From Deltaproteobacteria bacterium (GTDB lineage Bacteria; Myxococcota; Polyangia; Haliangiales; Haliangiaceae), in contig JAGSPR010000193.1 in NCBI GenBank assembly GCA_018262455.1, forward strand, positions 1 through 11,799: a stretch of DNA of 11,799 nucleotides. Reading direction: 5' to 3'. This document shows, in pieces, positions 1 through 7,635 of this stretch. How positions within the stretch are numbered: position 1 is the first letter of the stretch; each line of letters begins with the position of its first letter. Position numbers and translations under genes: made by a program. Under the pieces are notes generated by a model. It was not told where the DNA came from, searched no databases, and saw only the letters and a list, made by a program, of their open reading frames with translations.

Positions 1-1773
1 CTCGAGCTCGAGCGTCACGTCGGGGAGCAGGCGCAGCCGGACGACGGTGACCGCGTCGGACGCGAGCTCCGGGCCCTTGAGCCCCTGCGAGACGTCGAGC
101 GGAAACCGCGCCTCGAGCTTGCCGAGCCGCTCGAGCAGCGCGCCGTGGCTCTCGGGCGGGAACACCTCGCCGTGCTTGTCGAGCACGTGCCACAGCTGGC
201 GCGCGTCCTCGTTGGCGTCGATGATCGAGCAGCGGCGCCACTCGGGATCGACGAGCACGATCGGCTCGCCGGGCCCGAACGTCTGGAGCAGCGTGGCGAG
301 CAGCTTCGGATTGAACCGCACGCCGTCGACCGAGGGCTCGAGCCGGATGTGATCGCCGGCCGCCAGGGCGGTGAACCCGAGCCGCGTCCGCTTGACCTCG
401 ATCGGCTCGTCACACTCGTCCGCCGTGACCCGCGGGTGACCGACCAGCGCGAGGAACGCCCGGACGGGATAGCTGCCCGCGGCGCGGGTGGTCGGCGCCC
501 ACGACGCGAGGTATTCGGCGATCCGCAGATCGTGGTCGGCGAGATGGTCGCGGTGGTCGTCGAGCAGGCGCGCCGCCGACATCCGGGCACCGGCGCTCAT
601 CGTCCCGCGGCGGGTCTGCTTCTTGACGGTCGGCGACAGCGTCAGCGTGCCGAGCAGGTCCTCGACGTGCCACCAGACCTCGATCGTGGCGCGCGGCCTG
701 GCGGCCTTGGTCTCGAGCAGATCCATCTCCTTGAGCGCCCGCGACCATCCGGGCCGCAGCAGCTCCTCGGCCATCGCGTGGGCGAGCGGCGCGCGCGCGG
801 GATCCGCGAGCACGTCGAGCGTCGCGTCGAGCAGGGCAAGGCTGTGCGTGCAGCGCGCCTCGCGCGCGTCACAGGTGCACTCGAGGTGCGGCTCGACGCC
901 GCCCGACCCGACCGGGGGGAACCCTGACGGCTCCGCCGACAGGGGGGCGGAGCCCTGGAACGTCATGCGCGTCGCGAGCGCGAACGTGCCGTAGTCGCGC
1001 GGCCGCAGGATCCGATCGCGCTCCTTCCAGGTGATCGCCGTGGTCTGCGGGTCGAAGCTCCACGTGCCCGACGCCCGCGCGGCACGCGACCGCGGCTCGG
1101 CATGGGCCCGCACGAGCCGGCGCAGCTGGAACAGCCTCGACCACAGCGGGCCGAGCGCGGTCTCCGCGTGCAGCGCCGGGCGCGCGGCTTCCTCGACGAG
1201 CCCGTCCCGCACCGCGGCGGCTGCCGCGTGGAGCGCCTGGTACGCCGCGCGCGCCAGGGCCTGATCGATCCCGCGCGCGTGGGCGTGGCGCGCCGCCATC
1301 TCCAGCGAGCCGACATCGCGCACCGAGAGCCGGCCGAGCACGTTGCGCAGCCAGTAGTCCTGCGGCAGCAGCGGCAGGTCGCCACACAGGCTCTCGGCGG
1401 AGACCAGCAGCGCGTGCTGGACATGGTGCGCCGTGGCCCACGCCTCCATCTCGGGCCGGGTCGCGAACACGCCTTCGATGGCGACCGTGGGCACCAGCTC
1501 CGCGTGCTGCCCGAGGTAGTGCAGCACGAGCGCGACGGCGTGCTTGCAGATCTCATCCCGGGCGGGACACGTGCAGCTCGCCATCAGCGAGCCGCCTGGC
1601 GTCGACACCCGCACGTGATAGCGCTGCCCGCCGTGGACGATGCCGTCGACGCAGTCGTCGGCGACGACGCACGAGATCACCCGGTTCTCGCGCTGGTACG
1701 CCTCGCCCCGCGCGTACGCGTGGGTCGCGAGCGCCCTCAGGTGAGGGGCAGTGATCTGCAGCGGGCGCGACAC
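1..1773 (-). CDS. Double SWIM zinc-finger protein, probable N-terminal part of a SNF2-type helicase (3' end off window)
   Basis: An uninterrupted minus-strand frame runs from a GTG at 1773 to the left edge (591 codons, no stop), so the C-terminus is missing. Two SWIM motifs of identical spacing (C-x-C-x6-C-x-H) are visible: C67, C69, C76, H78 and C299, C301, C308, H310. SWIM fingers bind zinc and serve DNA or protein contacts; in bacteria they often precede a SNF2_assoc region and a SNF2 ATPase. The last 130 or so residues visible resemble the beta-rich stretch before the SNF2 ATPase in such proteins, but no Walker motif lies inside the window, so the helicase part is inference. No strong Shine-Dalgarno sequence precedes the GTG; it was chosen because it lies just downstream of the tetR stop (46-bp gap) and gives a sensible N-terminus. 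Cotranscription behind tetR is possible. Alternative: a SWIM-only protein without an ATPase. Confidence 0.75.
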   Translation of the reverse strand, partial: MSRPLQITAPHLRALATHAYARGEAYQRENRVISCVVADDCVDGIVHGGQRYHVRVSTPGGSLMASCTCPARDEICKHAVALVLHYLGQHAELVPTVAIEGVFATRPEMEAWATAHHVQHALLVSAESLCGDLPLLPQDYWLRNVLGRLSVRDVGSLEMAARHAHARGIDQALARAAYQALHAAAAAVRDGLVEEAARPALHAETALGPLWSRLFQLRRLVRAHAEPRSRAARASGTWSFDPQTTAITWKERDRILRPRDYGTFALATRMTFQGSAPLSAEPSGFPPVGSGGVEPHLECTCDAREARCTHSLALLDATLDVLADPARAPLAHAMAEELLRPGWSRALKEMDLLETKAARPRATIEVWWHVEDLLGTLTLSPTVKKQTRRGTMSAGARMSAARLLDDHRDHLADHDLRIAEYLASWAPTTRAAGSYPVRAFLALVGHPRVTADECDEPIEVKRTRLGFTALAAGDHIRLEPSVDGVRFNPKLLATLLQTFGPGEPIVLVDPEWRRCSIIDANEDARQLWHVLDKHGEVFPPESHGALLERLGKLEARFPLDVSQGLKGPELASDAVTVVRLRLLPDVTLELE

Positions 1774-1819
1774 GGGCGGCGAGCAGTCTAGCCTGACCTG
1801 CCCCGCGGAGAACCGGCGG

Positions 1820-2440
1820 TCACGGCACGAGGGCGTGGAGCAGCCGGCGCAGCAGGGGCGCCAGCAGGTCGCGCTCGGCGTGCGGGGTCGGATTCACGAC
1901 CTCGCCGATCTCGAGCCCGGTCATCACCGCGAGCACGATCGCCGCGTCGGCCACCGGGTGCCTCGAGCCGACCGCCGTGAGCGCGGCGGTGAAGTACTCC
2001 ATCGCCTTGGCCTCCCATTGCGTGTGCACGGCGCGGAGCTGCGGCCGGCGGCACGCCTCGAGGTGCATCTCGAGCTCGGCCACCACCCGGGCGGGCTCGG
2101 AGCGCAGCAGCTCGGCGAGCGTGTGGGCCAGGCCCGCGGCGACGACCTCGACCGATCGGTAGGACGGCGCGGCCGCGAGCGCGAGGTCCAGCGCCGCCAT
2201 GCGCTGCGTGGTGAGGTGGCGGAACGCCTCGAGCAGGAGCTCGTCGCGCGACGCGAAGTAGTAGGTCGTCGCGGCGAGCGGGACGCGCGCGCGCTTCGCC
2301 ACCGCCCGGTGGGTCACCGCACCGGTGCCATCGCGCGCGACCACCGCCAGCGCGGCGTCCAGGATCGCGGTCCGCCGGGCGCGTCCGCGGTCGGTGGTCG
2401 CGCCGGTCTTCACTGCGGGCTTGATCCGCGCACGCGCCAT
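1820..2440 (-). CDS. TetR/AcrR-family transcriptional regulator
   Basis: The 206-residue product is normal TetR length. Residues about 22-70 form the N-terminal DNA-binding domain: a helix with AILDAALAVVARDG, then a helix-turn-helix with THRAVAKRARVPLAATTYYF, the typical TetR Y-Y-F end of the recognition helix, followed by the linker SRDELL. Residues about 75-206 are helical and would form the dimerisation and ligand-binding domain; the ligand cannot be read from sequence. ATG at 2440 is used as start; a GTG nine codons further in (2413) is a realistic alternative that would lengthen the intergenic region. The gene diverges from the copper lipoprotein gene with only 21 bp between start codons, and a perfect palindrome lies in that gap, so self-regulation and control of the lipoprotein gene are likely. 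On the minus strand a weak promoter candidate (TTGAAG at 2484-2479, TAAAGT at 2462-2457, 16-bp spacer) would place the palindrome at the transcription start. Confidence 0.93.
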   Translation of the reverse strand: MARARIKPAVKTGATTDRGRARRTAILDAALAVVARDGTGAVTHRAVAKRARVPLAATTYYFASRDELLLEAFRHLTTQRMAALDLALAAAPSYRSVEVVAAGLAHTLAELLRSEPARVVAELEMHLEACRRPQLRAVHTQWEAKAMEYFTAALTAVGSRHPVADAAIVLAVMTGLEIGEVVNPTPHAERDLLAPLLRRLLHALVP

Positions 2441-2441
2441 C

Positions 2442-2457
2442 TGGTACAGACGTACCA
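2442..2457. promoter_or_regulatory. Candidate TetR operator palindrome in the divergent promoter gap
   Basis: TGGTAC-AGAC-GTACCA is a perfect inverted repeat with 6-bp arms and a 4-bp centre. It fills most of the 21-bp gap between the divergent start codons. Size and symmetry fit TetR-family operators. A weak plus-strand promoter can be drawn through it (TTGATC at 2421-2426, TACAGA at 2445-2450, 18-bp spacer), and a weak minus-strand one ends at its right edge. Binding here would block both genes. The palindrome is seen; the role is inferred from position. Confidence 0.6.
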
Positions 2458-2461
2458 CTTT

Positions 2462-3661
2462 ATGGCACACATGTACAACTTCAAGGGTGGTCGGGTTGGG
2501 CAGGTCCTCGCGTGCCTCGCGCTCGTCGCGGGCTGCGGCGGCGACTCGTCGACGGGAGACGACCTGCCGCCCGACGACCCGGGCTTCCCGGCGCCGCCCG
2601 ACGGCGCGGGGCTCCAGCTGGTCTCCGCGGTGCACGTCGGTCCGGGCGAGGAGCAGCTCGCCTGCCGCTACCTCGTCCTGCCCGCCGCGCCGCTGGAGAT
2701 CGCACGGTTCCAGCACCACTACACGCCGGGCTCCCACCACATGCTGGTCTATCCGACCCACCTGAAGCCCGCAGACGTCGACGACCAGGCGGTGTTCGAC
2801 TGCCTGTCGCGCGGGGACCTCGGCGTCACCGGCGTGCTGTACGGCGCCAGCGATCCCGACGGCGAGCTGCCCTACCCCGACGGCATCGGCATGAAGCTGC
2901 CGGCGAGCTCGGTGGTCCTGCTCGAGACCCACTACCTGAACCCGACCGACGTGCCGCTCGACGCCGAGGCGCGCGTCAACCTGTGGTTCGCGCCGCAGCC
3001 GATCGCGATCGAGGCTGGCACGCTGTTCTTCCGCGACTGGGCGGTGCTGTTGCCGCCGGCGCCGGCCGAGGCGACCGCGACGATGCGCTGCGAGCTGCCG
3101 CAGGACATCTCGCTGCTCTACGCGACCTCGCACATGCACCGCCGCGGGGTCGCGTTTCACTCGCAGGTCACGCCACCTGGCGGGCCCGCGTTCTCGCTCC
3201 ACGACTCGGACAGCTGGTCGGCCCCGACCCCGACCGTGTCCTGGCCGCCGCTCGAGCTCACCGCCGGCTCGACCGTCGAGTTTGGCTGCGACTATCGCAA
3301 CGACTCGGCGAGCCCGGTCATCGAGGGCACGTCGGGGGAGCGCGACGAGATGTGCGTGCTCGTGGGTGGCTACTGGCCCAAGCTGTCGGCGGATTCGGAG
3401 CTCTGCCTCGCCGACGGCTCCGGCCCGGTGCTCGACGGCGCGCGGACCTGCAAGCAGACCGTCGATTGCATGGTCGATGCCGGGGTCGACAACTGGGTCG
3501 GCGGCCAGCAGTGCATCGCCGACACCTGCGCGGGCTCGGCCTCCGCGCTGTCGAGCTTCGTCGTGTGCGTCAACCGGTTCGACTGCTGGGGCGATGCGGG
3601 CTGCGTCGCCGCGCACTGCGAGCCGCAGTACACGAGCTGCACGCAGGCCGCCTGCGACTGA
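2462..3661 (+). CDS. Lipoprotein with PHM/DBH-like copper type II monooxygenase fold and Cys-rich C-terminus
   Basis: The 399-residue product starts with a lipoprotein signal (lipobox LVAGC, lipidated Cys25), followed by a Gly/Ser/Asp/Pro-rich linker. The body carries the ligand pattern of ascorbate-dependent copper monooxygenases (peptidylglycine hydroxylating monooxygenase, dopamine beta-hydroxylase): H92-H93-M94, H157 in ETHYLNPT, H224-x-H226 in TSHMHRRG, and M297 in DEMC. These correspond to the three His of the CuH site and the two His plus Met of the CuM site, so both copper sites look intact. Residues 315-399 hold 11 cysteines, suggesting a small disulfide-bonded domain outside the membrane. 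It probably acts in the periplasm or at the cell surface; the substrate is unknown. ATG at 2462 was chosen; ATG at 2471 is equally possible and keeps the signal peptide. No clear Shine-Dalgarno sequence is present. Its stop is 2 bp from the convergent rluF stop. Confidence 0.85.
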   Translation: MAHMYNFKGGRVGQVLACLALVAGCGGDSSTGDDLPPDDPGFPAPPDGAGLQLVSAVHVGPGEEQLACRYLVLPAAPLEIARFQHHYTPGSHHMLVYPTHLKPADVDDQAVFDCLSRGDLGVTGVLYGASDPDGELPYPDGIGMKLPASSVVLLETHYLNPTDVPLDAEARVNLWFAPQPIAIEAGTLFFRDWAVLLPPAPAEATATMRCELPQDISLLYATSHMHRRGVAFHSQVTPPGGPAFSLHDSDSWSAPTPTVSWPPLELTAGSTVEFGCDYRNDSASPVIEGTSGERDEMCVLVGGYWPKLSADSELCLADGSGPVLDGARTCKQTVDCMVDAGVDNWVGGQQCIADTCAGSASALSSFVVCVNRFDCWGDAGCVAAHCEPQYTSCTQAACD

Positions 3662-3663
3662 GC

Positions 3664-4521
3664 TCAGCCTCGGCCACGCCGCGGCCCCTGACGAGGGTGC
3701 GCCGGCCGGCCATGCTTGGGCCCGGGCGCGGCGGAACGCGGTGCGCCTGGTCGCGCGCCCGGGCGTGGTGCGACCGGGCGTGGTGCCCCAGGACGCGGTG
3801 GCTCACTGCGCGGCCGCGGCGGCTCGGCTCTGCGCGGCAGCAGGCCCGCGACCTCCTGCGGGGTCAGGTTGCGCCAGCGGCCGAGCGGGAGCTGGCCGAG
3901 CTGGACGTGCATGATCCGGACGCGCTGGAGCGCCTCGACCGTGTAGCCGAACGCCTCGCACATCCGGCGGATCTGGCGATTGAGCCCCTGCGTCAGCGTG
4001 ATGCGGAACACCTTGGGCCCGAGCTTCTGCACCTTGCAGGGCTTGGTCGTGGCGTCCGACAGCCGGACCCCGCCCGCCATGCCGGTGACGAACTCGGGGG
4101 TGATCGCGTGATCGACCGCGACGACATAGTCCTTCTCGTGGTTGTGCTCGGCGCGCAGGATCTCGTTGACGATGTCGCCGTCGTTGGTGAGCAGGATCAG
4201 GCCCTCGGAGTCCTTGTCGAGCCGGCCGATCGGGAACACGCGCTCGGGATGGTTCACGAAGTCGACGATGTTGCCGGCGACATGGCGCTCGGTCGTGCAG
4301 GTGACCCCGACGGGCTTGTTGAGCGCGATGTAGACCGGGCGCTCCTTCTTGCGCGCGGTGCCGACCTGGTCACCGTCGAGCCGGACGTCATCGCCGTCCT
4401 CGACCTGGGTGCCGAGCACCGCGGGCGCGCCGTTGACGGTGACGCGGCCCTCCTCGATGAAGGTATCGGCCTCGCGCCGCGAGCAGGCCCCGCTCTCGCT
4501 CAGGTACTTGTTGAGCCGCAT
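3664..4521 (-). CDS. rluF: 23S rRNA pseudouridine synthase, RluF-like (RsuA/RluB/RluE/RluF family)
   Basis: The 285-residue product would isomerise a uridine of 23S rRNA (U2604 in E. coli numbering if a true RluF) to pseudouridine. Residues 1-50 are an S4 RNA-binding domain ([19 protein letters not shown]). Residues about 62-225 are the catalytic domain, with the signature GRLDKDSEG and catalytic Asp102, followed by LTNDGD and the motif [15 protein letters not shown]. From memory, similarity to E. coli RluF is close in [21 protein letters not shown] and HEKDY, which is why RluF is preferred to RluB or RsuA. An added tail (about residues 230-285) is almost all Pro, Arg, Ala and Gly and is probably disordered and RNA-binding. 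The gene is 36 bp downstream of the small kinase gene on the same strand and is likely its operon partner. It is convergent with the copper lipoprotein gene, with no space for a terminator between the stops. Confidence 0.92.
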   Translation of the reverse strand: MRLNKYLSESGACSRREADTFIEEGRVTVNGAPAVLGTQVEDGDDVRLDGDQVGTARKKERPVYIALNKPVGVTCTTERHVAGNIVDFVNHPERVFPIGRLDKDSEGLILLTNDGDIVNEILRAEHNHEKDYVVAVDHAITPEFVTGMAGGVRLSDATTKPCKVQKLGPKVFRITLTQGLNRQIRRMCEAFGYTVEALQRVRIMHVQLGQLPLGRWRNLTPQEVAGLLPRRAEPPRPRSEPPRPGAPRPVAPRPGARPGAPRSAAPGPKHGRPAHPRQGPRRGRG

Positions 4522-4557
4522 GATCGCGCAGAACCTAGCGCACCACGGGCCGGCGCG

Positions 4558-5484
4558 TCACAGGCCAAACACGCGGCGCAGCAACCCGGCCTTCTCGGGA
4601 GGCTCGCCCTGGACGAGCGCCTGCTTCATCGCGGCCGCCGATGCGAACCGGTCGTCCCGGGCATGCGCGAGGGCACGCGCGACGATCTCGTCGAGCCACG
4701 CGGGGACGTCGCGACGGCGCGCCGCCGGGTGACGCTCGAGCTCGCCCTTCATGACCTTGCTCAGCAGGTCCCGCTTGGTCTTCCACGCGTACGGCCAGTC
4801 CCCGGTCAGGATCTCGAACATCACGATCCCGAGCGAGAACAGATCGGCGCGGCCATCGACCGCGCTCGGATCGAGGTACTGCTCGGGGCTGATGTAGAAC
4901 GGCGTGCCGAGGATGTGATCCTTCTGGGTCAGCTGGAGCTGGTCGACGACCTTCGCGAAGCCGAGATCGAGCAGCTTGACCTGCTCGCCGCCCTCCGGCG
5001 TCGGCACCAGCCAGATGTTCTGGGTCTTGAGATCGCGATGCACGATCCCGCGGGCGTGAAGCACGGCGAGCCCGTCGAGGATCTCGATGGCGATCTGGAC
5101 CACCCGCGCGATCTCGAGCGGGCCCGTCGTCTTGCGCAGCCGGTACAGCTCGCTGCCCTCGAGCCGATCCATCTCGAGGTACGCGCAGCCATCGGCGGTC
5201 GTGCCGGCGTCGTGGATCCGGACGAACGCGGGGTGGCCGAGCGCGGCCGTCTCGCGGGCCTCGCGCACGAACCGCGCGGCGATCTCCGGATCGCGGGCGA
5301 GCCGGCGGTGCAGGATCTTGACGGCGATCTCGCGCCCGTGATGCTCGGCCGCATACACCGCCGCCATGCCGCCGACCCCGAGCAGCGCGCCGAGCGTGTA
5401 ACGACCCCCGAGGCTCTCGCCCGTCCGTTGCTGCGGGCAGGCCTCGGCGTCGCCATGGTCGCCGCAGAGCTGGCAATCGGCCAT
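4558..5484 (-). CDS. Hanks-type Ser/Thr protein kinase, soluble, with short N-terminal Cys motif
   Basis: The 308-residue product is a nearly bare kinase domain. Visible motifs: glycine loop LLGVGGMAAVY (34-44), ATP-binding Lys56 in IAVKIL, catalytic loop HRDLKTQN (149-156, Asp151), metal-binding motif as DLG (173-175) rather than DFG, and activation-segment end GTPFYISPEQ (193-202, SPE in place of APE). The HRD arginine suggests activation by phosphorylation in the activation loop. No transmembrane segment is seen, so it is cytosolic. The N-terminus MADCQLCGDHGDAEAC has a C-x2-C-x8-C pattern that may be half of a zinc ribbon. ATG at 5484 was chosen over an upstream in-frame start that would intrude into the preceding gene; the gap to that gene's stop is 13 bp, indicating one operon. 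Substrates are unknown; the tandem kinase partner and RluF are the obvious candidates by context. Confidence 0.93.
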   Translation of the reverse strand: MADCQLCGDHGDAEACPQQRTGESLGGRYTLGALLGVGGMAAVYAAEHHGREIAVKILHRRLARDPEIAARFVREARETAALGHPAFVRIHDAGTTADGCAYLEMDRLEGSELYRLRKTTGPLEIARVVQIAIEILDGLAVLHARGIVHRDLKTQNIWLVPTPEGGEQVKLLDLGFAKVVDQLQLTQKDHILGTPFYISPEQYLDPSAVDGRADLFSLGIVMFEILTGDWPYAWKTKRDLLSKVMKGELERHPAARRRDVPAWLDEIVARALAHARDDRFASAAAMKQALVQGEPPEKAGLLRRVFGL

Positions 5485-5497
5485 GGCCGACAGTAGC

Positions 5498-7525
5498 TCA
5501 ACGCTTCGCGGCGGTGTCCGCCAGCCTGGCCACGCGCTCGTAGCCGCGAGCCCGCGCATCGTTGACGAGCGCGCGCTGCTCGGGCTCCGCGGTGTCGCCG
5601 GCGGTCGCGATCAGCGCGTCGACGAGCGCGAGCCTGGCCTCGAACGCCAGCCCGACGAACCCCGCGGTCTCCGCCTCGGTGCGTGCCGCGCGGATGCGCT
5701 CGAGGCCGTCGGGGTCGCCCAGCAAGGCGATGGTCTTCCCCGAGGCGATCTTGTGCTCGATCCGGATCCGCAACGCCTGCAGCGGCTCGGGCTTGACGTG
5801 ATCGAGGGCCTCGAGCGCCTTCTGCGTGTTTGCCTGCGCGAGGCTCGCGCGCGCGAGCAGCACCCACGCCTCGGCTTCCGGGCTCGCCGCCCCGCGCTCC
5901 GCCGCGCTCGCTTGCAACGCGGTCGCGCTGGCGGCCGCGCGGTCGTACTGGCCCTCGTCGAGGTCGAGCTGCGCGAGCGCGAGGTCGAGCGTCATGCTGC
6001 GCTGCGGGCTCAGGCTGCGCGTCAGGGCGAGGCCATCCACGTACGCGCTGCGTGCGGCCGCGAAATCGCCGAGCTCGGCGGCGGTCGCGCCGTGGAGCTG
6101 AAGACACATCGCCGCGAGCACGGGCATGGTCGTGGCGAGCTGGCGCGCACAGCGCCGGCTGCGCTCGAGCGCCTTCGTGAGGTCACCATCGGCCGACGCG
6201 ATCATCGCGGTCGCGAGGTCGGCATAGGCGAGCGCGATCGGATCCTGGCCCTTGTCCGCGTCGGCCTCGCGCAACCGAGCGCGCGCCCGGTCGAGACGAC
6301 CTCGCATCACCTGCACGACCGCGCCCGCGGACCGCGCGATCGAGGCCTGCTCGGGCGCGCCTGCCTGGACCTTGAGCGCGGCCGCCATCTCGTACTTCTC
6401 GATCGCGTCGTCGAGCTGGCCGTGCTCCACCGCGGCCGACAGCCACTCGATCCCGCGGTCGGTGGTGAGGCTCTTGACGTCGGGCGCCGCCACGGGAGCC
6501 GGCGCCGGGGTCCGGCTCGGCACCTCCGGCGAGCGCGAGCGGAGGGCGTAGCCGCCGACGACCGCGCCGCCGACGAGCACGACCAGGCCCGCCGCGACCA
6601 TCAGCTTGCGGAGCGGGCGCGTCGGGACGTGGGTGAGCTCGTCGAGCAGCGCCTCGATCGAAGGGTAGCGGTCGGACGGCCGGGTGCTGAGACCACGCAG
6701 CAGGATCCGGCGCAGCCGCGTCGAGACCCGGCTGCGTCGCGGCGCCGGCTCGAGCTTGCCCTGGATCACGGCTTCGGCGAGCGCGACCGCGGTCTTGCCG
6801 GCGAACGGCCACTCGTCATACAGCGCCTGATACAGCGCGACGCAGAAGCTGAACTGATCCGACCGCTCGTCGGCGCGCTCGCCGTTGTGCTGCTCGGGGG
6901 CCATGAACATCGGCGTCCCCATCACCGCGCCGGTCCGCGTCAGCTGGCTCATCGGGCTGGGCTGAGTCTCCCCGACGGCCCGCGCGCCCTTGCCCGGCGT
7001 CGTGACCGCGAGCGCCTCGCCCACCGCGCCGAGCGCGCGCGCGAGCCCGAAGTCGGCGACCCGGACGCGGCCATCCTTGCCGAGCAGCACGTTGTCGGGC
7101 TTGAAGTCGCGATGGGCCAGGCCGGCGGCATGGGCGGCGGCGAGCCCGCGCCCCGCGGCGGCGAACTTGTCGAGGATCTCGCTCTCCGGACGTCGCTTGA
7201 CGAGCCACTTGCCGAGCGTTCCACCGTCGAGCAGCTCCTGCGCGAGGAACACGAGGCTGCCCTCGATCCCGACCTCGTAGACCGTGATCACGTTGGGGTG
7301 GGTGATCCGCGCCATCGCCTGGCCCTCGCGCAGCATGCGCATCCGGTCCTCGTCGGTCGCGGCGGTCCCGCGCAGCACCTTCAGCGCGACCTGGCGGTCG
7401 AGCTCGCGATCGTGGGCCGCGTACACGACCCCCATGCCACCCGAGCCGAGCTCGCCGACGATGACGAACCGGCCGATCCGGCTGCCGTGCCGGATCTCCG
7501 CTTCGTCCAGCGAGTCGGTGACCAC
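5498..7525 (-). CDS. Membrane-anchored Hanks-type Ser/Thr protein kinase with C-terminal TPR-like domain
   Basis: From the GTG at 7525 the product has 675 residues. The kinase domain covers about residues 18-290: glycine loop GELGSGGMGVVY, ATP-binding Lys49 in ALKVL, catalytic loop HRDFKPDN (Asp140), DFG at 158-160, and GTPMFMAPEQ with APE at 209-211. A Thr/Ser-rich stretch between DFG and APE is longer than usual and is a likely autophosphorylation zone. One transmembrane helix follows (about 307-328, MVAAGLVVLVGGAVVGGYAL), then a Pro/Ala linker and about 310 Ala/Leu-rich helical residues that read as degenerate TPR repeats, presumably a sensor or protein-docking part. This architecture is common in myxobacteria. 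The frame is open to a TTG at 7573, which has GGGAAGG just upstream but at very short spacing; the GTG is preferred because it sits just before the conserved region. It is the first gene of a probable kinase-kinase-rluF operon. Confidence 0.92.
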   Translation of the reverse strand: MVTDSLDEAEIRHGSRIGRFVIVGELGSGGMGVVYAAHDRELDRQVALKVLRGTAATDEDRMRMLREGQAMARITHPNVITVYEVGIEGSLVFLAQELLDGGTLGKWLVKRRPESEILDKFAAAGRGLAAAHAAGLAHRDFKPDNVLLGKDGRVRVADFGLARALGAVGEALAVTTPGKGARAVGETQPSPMSQLTRTGAVMGTPMFMAPEQHNGERADERSDQFSFCVALYQALYDEWPFAGKTAVALAEAVIQGKLEPAPRRSRVSTRLRRILLRGLSTRPSDRYPSIEALLDELTHVPTRPLRKLMVAAGLVVLVGGAVVGGYALRSRSPEVPSRTPAPAPVAAPDVKSLTTDRGIEWLSAAVEHGQLDDAIEKYEMAAALKVQAGAPEQASIARSAGAVVQVMRGRLDRARARLREADADKGQDPIALAYADLATAMIASADGDLTKALERSRRCARQLATTMPVLAAMCLQLHGATAAELGDFAAARSAYVDGLALTRSLSPQRSMTLDLALAQLDLDEGQYDRAAASATALQASAAERGAASPEAEAWVLLARASLAQANTQKALEALDHVKPEPLQALRIRIEHKIASGKTIALLGDPDGLERIRAARTEAETAGFVGLAFEARLALVDALIATAGDTAEPEQRALVNDARARGYERVARLADTAAKR

Positions 7526-7635
7526 AGCTGCGAATATTGCGTGTCTTCGCCGCCACGTCGAGTCGCCCGTCAAAAGCCTTCCCGAAGCCGCCCGCGTGCC
7601 GGCGTGCGCGCACCGGGTGAGCTACCTTTGCGGGC
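7526..7635. promoter_or_regulatory. Divergent promoter region between kinase operon and radical SAM-RIO operon
   Basis: This 110-bp gap between divergent start codons must hold both promoters, unless the kinase uses the TTG at 7573 and the gap shrinks to 62 bp. It contains an unusually AT-rich patch for this DNA (GAATATTG around 7531-7538). TACCTT at 7623-7628 resembles a -10 box lying 7 bp before the TTG start at 7636, as in leaderless transcripts. No convincing -35 box, operator palindrome or Shine-Dalgarno sequence was found. The role is inferred from gene orientation. Confidence 0.35.

Noticed and set aside
1..12. Tandem CTCGAG palindromes at the left edge
   Set aside because: They fall in frame within the SWIM gene (Leu/Glu codons) and are expected by chance in such GC-rich coding DNA.
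2441..3616. N-terminal extension of the TetR frame (598 codons in all)
   Set aside because: The extension is antisense to the lipoprotein gene. Only the last 206 residues look like a TetR protein, and an ATG stands at 2440.
3655..3700. Terminator between the convergent lipoprotein and rluF genes
   Set aside because: Only 2 bp separate the stops. A loose CCTCG/CGAGG pairing exists inside rluF, but there is no compact stem with a T-run.
2512..5496. 994-codon plus-strand open frame
   Set aside because: It crosses the copper lipoprotein, rluF and kinase genes in wrong frames or antisense, is made of Arg/Ala/Pro-rich low-complexity sequence, and shows no domain. High GC makes long shadow frames common here.
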